NCBI GenBank assembly: GCA_023247835.1
Contig: JAHFFU010000091.1
Location: 1 to 5,369 of the forward strand
Length of the DNA: 5,369 nucleotides
DNA from: Candidatus Bathyarchaeota archaeon
GTDB lineage: Archaea; Thermoproteota; Bathyarchaeia; 40CM-2-53-6; FEN-987
Direction: 5' to 3'
Each line of letters begins with the position of its first letter. Position 1 is the stretch's first letter. Positions 1 to 4,011 of this stretch are shown in pieces. The translations under genes were made by a program, and so were the position numbers. The notes under the pieces are model-generated. The model saw only the letters and a list, made by a program, of their open reading frames with translations, was not told the origin of the DNA and did not search any database.

Positions 1-870
1 TGTGTAGTCAGACGCGGCGGCAGTTGCTATGGCAACATCGTAACGGGAAGACTTCAGCTCCCTAATGGTTGCTTCGTACATGTCGTGCGTTGTTTTGACG
101 GATAGACGCTTTGCTTCTTGTGGGAGGGGTGACGACATTGGTCCATGTATGACCGTTACAGTTGCGCCGCGCCTTTGTGCTTCCAGGGCTATTGCGCTGC
201 CCATTTTTCCGCTACTTGGATTTGTGAGGACCCGGACGGGGTCGATATACTCGATAGTCGGACCAACTGTGAGCAGTACTTTTTTCCCGATGAAGTCTTT
301 TGGCGGTAATGCTTCAAGGACGTTGGCAAAGATATCTTCAGGGGAAGCAATTTTCGCTTTCCCCTCCTCTTCAGCAGGCTCAATGAATATCACTCCCAGC
401 TCGGTTAGCTTGCGAATGTTCTCGAGAACGAGGGGTTGGCGGTACATTGTTTCATGCATTGCCGGTGCGATGACGATGGGTAAGTGCTCTCCGAGTGCGG
501 AGCTAACAAACGAGGTTATGGGTGTGTCATCTATTCCCTGCGCTATCTTGCCAATAGTGTTGGCTGTACAGGGAGCGATTAGGATGAGGTCGGCCTTTGA
601 TGGTCCGGTGGTGAAGGTGACGTGTTCGATTCTACCAGTAAGCTTAGTCACCACAGGATTGCCGGTTGCCCACTCAAGCAGGTTTGGGTGGATTATTTGC
701 TCCGCCATGTCGGACATTACTGCGAAAACTTGAGCGCCATGGCGCATCAGAAGCCTTGCTATATCGGGGGCGCGGTAGGCAGAGACGCTACCCGTCACGG
801 CTAGAACGATTCGTTTTCCGGCGAGCTCGTTCCCTTCGCTTCCGACGATATCATGGAGGGGGTTGGTCAT
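1..870 (-). CDS. coaBC: Bifunctional phosphopantothenoylcysteine decarboxylase / phosphopantothenate-cysteine ligase CoaBC (3' end beyond window)
   Basis: The minus-strand frame is open for 290 codons from ATG at 870 to the window edge, so the C-terminal part of the ligase is missing. CoaBC couples cysteine to 4'-phosphopantothenate (CoaB) and decarboxylates the product on FMN (CoaC), giving 4'-phosphopantetheine for CoA; it is cytosolic. Visible in order: flavoprotein P-loop-like TGSVSAYRA (26-34); His83 in EHVTF, matching the catalytic His of the family; APCTANTIGKIA (99-110); PAMHETMY (136-143), equivalent to the bacterial PAMNxxMW; and a short flap EEEGKAKIASPEDI (167-180) without the active-site Cys of bacterial enzymes. 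The CoaB half then begins: VGPTIEYIDPVR (202-213), TNPSSGKMG (216-224), and AAASDY (284-289). The N-terminus (HDIVGSEGNELAGKRIVL) resembles archaeal relatives as I recall them, which supports this start. The gene is divergent from the aminotransferase. Confidence 0.95.
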   Translation of the reverse strand, partial: MTNPLHDIVGSEGNELAGKRIVLAVTGSVSAYRAPDIARLLMRHGAQVFAVMSDMAEQIIHPNLLEWATGNPVVTKLTGRIEHVTFTTGPSKADLILIAPCTANTIGKIAQGIDDTPITSFVSSALGEHLPIVIAPAMHETMYRQPLVLENIRKLTELGVIFIEPAEEEGKAKIASPEDIFANVLEALPPKDFIGKKVLLTVGPTIEYIDPVRVLTNPSSGKMGSAIALEAQRRGATVTVIHGPMSSPLPQEAKRLSVKTTHDMYEATIRELKSSRYDVAIATAAASDYT

Positions 871-904
871 TTCGTCCCGACTCTTGGCTGAAGAAGGTTT
901 GCCG

Positions 905-917
905 ATTAAAGGTTCTC
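905..917 (-). promoter_or_regulatory. TATA-box-like promoter of coaBC
   Basis: Read on the minus strand the sequence is GAGAACCTTTAATCGG: a TATA-like TTTAAT (905-910) preceded by a purine-rich GAGAA stretch in the place of a BRE. Archaeal transcription starts about 26 bp from the TATA centre, which would be near 881, leaving a leader of about 10 nt before the ATG at 870. Position and composition fit; the start itself is inferred. Confidence 0.55.
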
Positions 918-930
918 TCACTCGTCAGGG

Positions 931-947
931 AAGGAACCCTATTAAAC
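931..947 (+). promoter_or_regulatory. TATA-box-like promoter of the aminotransferase gene
   Basis: AAGGAACCCTATTAAAC has a purine-rich AAGGAA in the BRE position and a TATA-like TATTAAAC at 940-947. The predicted start is near 970, about 7 nt before ATG 977 or about 19 nt before ATG 989. It mirrors the coaBC promoter 25-30 bp away, and both TATA elements are flanked by the same GAACC on their upstream side. Confidence 0.55.
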
Positions 948-976
948 GAGCTTACGGGTACCGGTCTCGGGCCTGA

Positions 977-2188
977 ATGTTGCAGGAAATGGTTCAACCT
1001 TCGAGAAGGGGACGAGAGGTCGAATACGCTATTCGCGATGTTATGGTAAAGGCGGAGGAAGTTAGGCGAAGTGGAAAGAAAATTGTTTACCTGAACATTG
1101 GCGATCCCGTAAAGTACGGTTTTGATACGCCTCCCCACATCAAGAACGCCATGAAGAAAGCGCTCGACGGAGGCTTGAATTACTATTCGGCATCGGAAGG
1201 AGTCAAAGAACTGCGTGAGGCAGTAGCCGAGAAAGAAAATCTGGTGAACGGCTCACATCTTGACCCGCGCAATGTTGTAATCACACAGGGAATCTCGGAA
1301 GCAATTCTGTTCCTGATGGGCGCAATCGTAAACCCGGGCGATGAGGTACTTATGCCAGGGCCATGCTACTCTCCATACCTGACTTACGCGAAGTTCTTCG
1401 ACGGGAAACCGGTGACTTACAGAACCATCGAAGAAAAGAGTTGGGCCCCGGACGTGTCCGATTTGGAGAGGAAGATATCGGGAAAGACACGTCTCATAGT
1501 CATAATCAACCCCAATAATCCCACTGGTTCGGTTTACTCAAGGGACGAATTGTCACGAATCCTGGAAATTGCTGCTTCCCATAATATACCTGTCGCGGCT
1601 GATGAAATATACGACAGAATCGTTTACGACAGCGCTTTCACAAGCGTCGCATCCATTGCCAAAGAGACTCCGGTATTCGGGCTGAACGGTTTCTCGAAGA
1701 CATATTTGATGACCGGTTGGCGGTTAGGGTACTTGTACCTGCAAGACCCGGAGGGCGGAATGAGAGACGTCTGGGACGCCATAAAGAAAATGTCCCGTGT
1801 CCGCCTTTGCGCCAACACGCCCGTCCAGCTTGCAGCGATCGAAGCTCTTCGAGGGCCGCAAGACCACATCCCTGAGATGGTCTCAAAACTCAAGCGACGA
1901 CGCGATTTATCGTGGAAGCGCATTAATGACATTCCTGGGCTAATCGCAGCCAAACCTGCCGGTGCCTTCTACCTCTTCCCTCGGATTAGGGTGATCGGCA
2001 AGAGGTGGAAGAGTGATGATGAATTCGTTAGCGAGCTCCTGAAGGAGACAGGAGTACTCGTGGTTCACGGCTCAGGCTTCGACCCAGCCTACGGAAAAGA
2101 CCATTTCAGAGCCGTCTTTCTACCCGACGAATCAATGTTGGCCGAAGCATTTGACGCCATTGAAGATTTCATGAAACGCCACGCATGA
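977..2188 (+). CDS. PLP-dependent class I/II aminotransferase, AlaA/AspC-like
   Basis: This 403-residue, fold-type I aminotransferase has the usual family length. Visible landmarks: NIGDPVKYGFDTP (40-52) in the N-terminal substrate region, YYSASEG (69-75), QGISEA (104-109), NPNNPTG (178-184), ADEIYD (208-213) with Asp209 expected to pair with the PLP pyridine nitrogen, SKTYLMTGWRLGY (240-252) with Lys241 as the Schiff-base lysine, MRL-like RVRLCAN (274-280), and HFR (376-378) with Arg378 expected to bind the substrate carboxylate. From memory it resembles E. coli AlaA (glutamate-pyruvate aminotransferase) throughout, including NIG, ADEIYD, RLCAN and INDIPG. Alanine or aspartate transamination with 2-oxoglutarate/glutamate is likely, but the substrate cannot be fixed from sequence. 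ATG 989 (giving MVQPSRRG) is a credible alternative start, since relatives often begin there. It is divergent from coaBC and upstream of rpo12, which has its own promoter-like element. Confidence 0.93.
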   Translation: MLQEMVQPSRRGREVEYAIRDVMVKAEEVRRSGKKIVYLNIGDPVKYGFDTPPHIKNAMKKALDGGLNYYSASEGVKELREAVAEKENLVNGSHLDPRNVVITQGISEAILFLMGAIVNPGDEVLMPGPCYSPYLTYAKFFDGKPVTYRTIEEKSWAPDVSDLERKISGKTRLIVIINPNNPTGSVYSRDELSRILEIAASHNIPVAADEIYDRIVYDSAFTSVASIAKETPVFGLNGFSKTYLMTGWRLGYLYLQDPEGGMRDVWDAIKKMSRVRLCANTPVQLAAIEALRGPQDHIPEMVSKLKRRRDLSWKRINDIPGLIAAKPAGAFYLFPRIRVIGKRWKSDDEFVSELLKETGVLVVHGSGFDPAYGKDHFRAVFLPDESMLAEAFDAIEDFMKRHA

Positions 2189-2197
2189 ACCGGAAAT

Positions 2198-2217
2198 CTG
2201 CAAAAGTTTAATTGCAG
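2198..2217. repeat. Perfect inverted repeat around the rpo12 TATA element
   Basis: CTGCAA (2198-2203) and TTGCAG (2212-2217) are exact reverse complements separated by 8 nt (AAGTTTAA). The dyad lies just after the aminotransferase stop and encloses the rpo12 TATA-like element. It could be a regulator-binding dyad over the promoter, a weak stem-loop in the aminotransferase mRNA end, or chance. Confidence 0.5.
2201..2213 (+). promoter_or_regulatory. TATA-box-like promoter of rpo12
   Basis: CAAAAGTTTAATT contains an A-rich BRE-like part and a TATA-like GTTTAATT (2206-2213). A start about 26 bp on would fall near 2236, about 12 nt before ATG 2248. That would place most of the GAGGAAGG motif at or before the transcript start, so either initiation occurs a little earlier or that motif is not used as a ribosome site. 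Confidence 0.45.
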
Positions 2218-2230
2218 TCTTCGACACTGC

Positions 2231-2238
2231 GAGGAAGG
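2231..2238 (+). promoter_or_regulatory. Shine-Dalgarno-like site that supports the rpo12 start at 2248
   Basis: GAGGAAGG lies 9 nt before ATG 2248. It favours that start over the in-frame TTG at 2212, which lies inside the TATA/dyad region, and over ATG 2284, which has only AGGA 3 nt away. Confidence 0.45.
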
Positions 2239-2247
2239 TTTCAAATA

Positions 2248-2424
2248 ATGTCCGAAGAAAGTGAACAACCCCCAGCAGGAATAATGTATGAATGCATAAG
2301 CTGCGGCCAACACTTAACGGCCGATCAACTGGCTATGACACCAGAAATTAAATGCCCCTTCTGCGGCTACCGCGTTCTCCGAAAAGCTAGGCCTCCAATA
2401 GTAAAAAAAGTGAAAGCGCGGTAG
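2248..2424 (+). CDS. rpo12: DNA-directed RNA polymerase subunit Rpo12 (subunit P, RpoP)
   Basis: A 58-residue protein with a four-cysteine zinc-binding core: C16-x2-C19 and C36-x2-C39, ending in the conserved basic tail GYRVLRKARPPIVKKVKAR (40-58), which is the hallmark of the archaeal Rpo12 / eukaryotic RPABC4 (Rpb12) family. It is a small structural subunit of the archaeal RNA polymerase, at the Rpo3/Rpo10 assembly platform. The first 12 residues (acidic and Pro-containing, SEESEQPPAG) are an extension relative to the usual 45-50-residue protein. If translation began at ATG 2284 the protein would be 46 residues, so the extension is not certain. In many archaea this gene sits with ribosomal protein L37Ae and KEOPS/prefoldin genes; here it stands alone behind an aminotransferase. 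The stop lies 5 bp from the stop of convergent tatC. Confidence 0.93.
   Translation: MSEESEQPPAGIMYECISCGQHLTADQLAMTPEIKCPFCGYRVLRKARPPIVKKVKAR
2403..2409 (-). terminator. Candidate oligo-T terminator of the tat operon
   Basis: On the minus strand there is a run of seven T starting about 20 nt after the tatC stop codon. It is encoded by the Lys codons near the end of rpo12. Archaeal RNA polymerase terminates at oligo-T in the non-template strand, often without a hairpin. The same bases are constrained by the KK codons, so the role is uncertain. Confidence 0.4.
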
Positions 2425-2429
2425 GATCC

Positions 2430-3350
2430 TTAGACCTGTGACTTGCCACAGGACTGACAGAAACCTGTAGGCGAAGTCAGCAACCCACCGCAGAACTTGC
2501 ATTTCGTGTAAACGGTTTTTTCCGTGAATGGTGGGAATGCACGGACGGTTCTACCCGCGTTTTTCTCATACCGTTTGCCGAAAAACACAGCAATCTCGAG
2601 CAGAAACACCATAGGGACAAAGAGGGCTACGTCGGCTATCGGCCCACCGTCCGGCGTGATTACTGCCGTGATGATGTACAATGCTGCATAGATGTACCGC
2701 CTTCTACTTGTCACATAACTCGTCTTTACGATTCCAAACCTAACGAGAAGGACAAAGAAAATGGGTAGGGTGAACGCGAAGCCCGTTACCAAGGTAGTGA
2801 TGAAAACAAGGCCGTAGAAGTCCATCACGTTAATGATCGGAAGCGAGGTCGTTAGCCTAAAGAATGGTAACATCGCCCAGAACATGAATGGCGCGAGAAC
2901 CTTGTAACCGAAGACGACCCCGATTAAGAACAGGAACGTGAACGAAAAGACAAATGGAAAAACCGCCCTTTTCTCCTCGGGGTACAACGCTGGGTCTACA
3001 TATCTGTAAACCTCAAACGCGATTACTGGCGCGCTTACAGCGACCCCTAGGATTACTGAAGCAATAAGATAGATTTCCAGTGGCGCAGTGAACTCGCCTG
3101 CGATCAGCTGGATCCCCTGAGGAAGAACATCCTTCACGACTTGCTTGAGGACCAAGGCAATTATTGGGTCGTAGAATGCCAGAGGGTTCTTGAGGAAAGA
3201 AGCGTTAGCCGGGAATGTCATGAAGAACGTGGTCGTAATGATGAGTGAATAGAAGACAACTCTCAACCTCGTGCTGAGTTCAGAAATGTGTTCCCAAACT
3301 GTCGCGACCTTCTCTCGGCCAGGACTGCTCGAAGCCAAGAAACCTTTCAC
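2430..3350 (-). CDS. tatC: Sec-independent (twin-arginine) protein translocase TatC with C-terminal zinc-ribbon-like tail
   Basis: A 306-residue multispanning membrane protein. TatC recognises twin-arginine signal peptides and, with TatA/B proteins, exports folded proteins. Residues 20-30 (EHISELSTRLR) match the E. coli N-terminal motif HLIELRKRL, with Glu24 equivalent to E. coli Glu15. EVYRYVDPALYPEEKRA (113-129) matches the cytoplasmic loop containing E. coli Glu103 (here probably Glu126). ITPDGGP (231-237) followed by PMVFLLEIAVFF (246-257) is the late signature. Six hydrophobic spans can be seen. After the last span (about residue 258) come a linker and C284-x2-C287-x10-C298-x2-C301, a zinc-ribbon-like end absent from the E. 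coli protein. In E. coli both TatC termini face the cytoplasm, so the ribbon is expected inside. The start is GTG: an in-frame TGA lies one codon upstream of it, so nothing earlier is possible. No clear ribosome site. Last gene of the tatA, TatA/B-like, tatC operon. Confidence 0.95.
   Translation of the reverse strand: MKGFLASSSPGREKVATVWEHISELSTRLRVVFYSLIITTTFFMTFPANASFLKNPLAFYDPIIALVLKQVVKDVLPQGIQLIAGEFTAPLEIYLIASVILGVAVSAPVIAFEVYRYVDPALYPEEKRAVFPFVFSFTFLFLIGVVFGYKVLAPFMFWAMLPFFRLTTSLPIINVMDFYGLVFITTLVTGFAFTLPIFFVLLVRFGIVKTSYVTSRRRYIYAALYIITAVITPDGGPIADVALFVPMVFLLEIAVFFGKRYEKNAGRTVRAFPPFTEKTVYTKCKFCGGLLTSPTGFCQSCGKSQV
2516..2521 (+). terminator. Candidate oligo-T terminator of rpo12
   Basis: Six T residues on the plus strand about 90 nt after the rpo12 stop, flanked by ACGG and CCGT, lie within the linker of tatC just before its zinc ribbon. 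It is the first T-run downstream of rpo12, a plausible archaeal terminator, but weak evidence. Confidence 0.3.
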
Positions 3351-3379
3351 CAGTCAAGGAGTGAAGTTGTCTGACCAGG

Positions 3380-3529
3380 CTATGTCGGTCTGAATACGGC
3401 AGATTTTCCTTTCTTGTACTCACCGAACATCTTACCGAGTGAGCGTGCTGCGTTGATAACGATTGATGGCTTGAGCAGGAGGATGATGATTACAACTATT
3501 ACGATGACTTCCCATGCCTCAAGGGCCAA
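3380..3529 (-). CDS. Small TatA/TatB-like membrane protein (second TatA-family gene)
   Basis: A 49-residue protein between tatA and tatC, starting at TTG 3529. Its N-terminus reads MALEAWEVIVIVVIII, a single membrane helix (about 8-19) with Glu7 near the start, followed by KPSIVINAARSLGKMFGEYKKGK (20-42), an amphipathic, basic helix. It aligns without gaps, from the hinge proline on, with TatA next door: P, then A-R-S-[IL]-G six to eleven residues later. The canonical FGP/WGP hinge is changed to LKP, and the LPEL of TatA to VINA, so it is divergent and may act like TatB or as a modified TatA. Both neighbours begin MAL, which favours the TTG start. It lies 33 bp after the tatA stop and 29 bp before tatC. 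Its frame is the same as that of tatA, separated by the TAG stop. No strong ribosome site is visible (GGGAAG about 10 nt upstream). Confidence 0.75.
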   Translation of the reverse strand: MALEAWEVIVIVVIIILLLKPSIVINAARSLGKMFGEYKKGKSAVFRPT

Positions 3530-3562
3530 TGAAGGATTTCTTCCCGCTAGTTGACCAGCCGA

Positions 3563-3847
3563 CTACTTTGGAGTCTTCTCTGCGATTTCCTTTGCGATTT
3601 GTTCCTTAGTTTTTCCTTCCGTGGCTATGCCCAAGTTCTTTGCGGCGACTATTAATGGATCGGTGGAAGTCTCTGTTGGCGCAGCAGTTCCGCTAGCCGT
3701 GAACGTTGCTTCCTTCGCGGCTTTCTCAAATTCTTTCTTGGCTAGCCCTATTGATCTTGCGAGTTCGGGGAGTTTCTGTGGTCCCCAAAGGAAAATGACG
3801 AGCAGTATTGCAACGACGATTAACCACTCATATCCTACTAGGGCCAT
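3563..3847 (-). CDS. tatA: Sec-independent protein translocase TatA/E
   Basis: A 94-residue TatA-family protein: short N-terminus with Glu7, one transmembrane helix (about 8-21), hinge WGPQKLPELARSIG (21-34) that matches the family FGPxKLPELARxxG, and an amphipathic, Lys/Glu-rich helix to about residue 47. TatA oligomers form the passage for folded proteins recruited by TatC. A low-complexity Ala/Thr/Ser linker (50-62) leads to a folded-looking tail, DPLIVAAKNLGIATEGKTKEQIAKEIAE (63-90), which is longer than the core family needs. Its pattern (two helices around LGIxTEGKTKEQ) resembles SAP/HeH or Rho-N-like helix-loop-helix motifs; this is a resemblance only. ATG 3847 is preceded by a good TATA element. 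First gene of the operon. Confidence 0.93.
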   Translation of the reverse strand: MALVGYEWLIVVAILLVIFLWGPQKLPELARSIGLAKKEFEKAAKEATFTASGTAAPTETSTDPLIVAAKNLGIATEGKTKEQIAKEIAEKTPK

Positions 3848-3875
3848 GGGTTCTCACATCGAAGCATGCGTTCGG

Positions 3876-3886
3876 CTTAATATAAG
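3876..3886 (-). promoter_or_regulatory. TATA-box-like promoter of the tat operon
   Basis: CTTATATTAAG on the minus strand is a strong archaeal TATA match. The predicted transcription start is near 3854, about 7 nt before tatA ATG 3847, so the mRNA would be nearly leaderless. No other promoter-like element is obvious before the two downstream genes. Confidence 0.65.
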
Positions 3887-3890
3887 AATG

Positions 3891-3920
3891 GTGAACGATT
3901 CGAAGGCACTGTTAACGATT
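3891..3920 (+). repeat. Direct repeat GT(G/T)AACGATT between divergent promoters
   Basis: GTGAACGATT (3891-3900) and GTTAACGATT (3911-3920) are 9/10 identical and exactly 20 bp apart start to start, about two helical turns. They lie between the tatA and permease TATA elements, where a regulator serving both could bind. Function is inferred from position only. Confidence 0.4.
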
Positions 3921-3940
3921 TTCAGAGACAAATGCTGCGG

Positions 3941-3952
3941 AATATATTTAAG
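3941..3952 (+). promoter_or_regulatory. TATA-box-like promoter of the ABC permease gene
   Basis: AATATATTTAAG is a strong archaeal TATA sequence. A start about 26 bp on would be near 3973, giving a leader of about 40 nt that includes the GAGGTG motif at 3999-4004. Unlike the other promoters here, this one would give a leadered mRNA. Confidence 0.6.
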
Positions 3953-3998
3953 CGACGTAGGTTCGCCCCGATAACAAGTCTGATTCAACCGCGGCCTA

Positions 3999-4004
3999 GA
4001 GGTG
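3999..4004 (+). promoter_or_regulatory. Shine-Dalgarno-like site for the ABC permease
   Basis: GAGGTG matches the anti-Shine-Dalgarno end of 16S rRNA well. The in-frame codon 7 nt after it is ACG (4012-4014), not a normal start codon. This spacing is the main reason for the called start. Confidence 0.5.
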
Positions 4005-4011
4005 GACAGGG

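Noticed and set aside
65..733. Long plus-strand open frame of 222 codons
   Set aside because: It is antisense to coaBC, whose minus-strand frame carries many family motifs over the whole stretch. The plus-strand translation shows no recognisable domain.
2212..2247. Upstream TTG start for rpo12 giving 12 more residues
   Set aside because: It lies inside the TATA-like element and dyad, before any predicted transcript start, and adds residues unlike the family.
3563..3565. TAG between tatA and the small TatA-like gene read as pyrrolysine
   Set aside because: Two of the other four visible stops are also TAG (rpo12 and the small Tat gene), so TAG works as an ordinary stop here. No pylT or PYLIS-like signal is seen. 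Kept only as a remote option in the finding.
3621..3974. Plus-strand open frame of 117 codons over tatA and its promoter
   Set aside because: Shadow of tatA. It also crosses the tat promoter region and has no recognisable motif.
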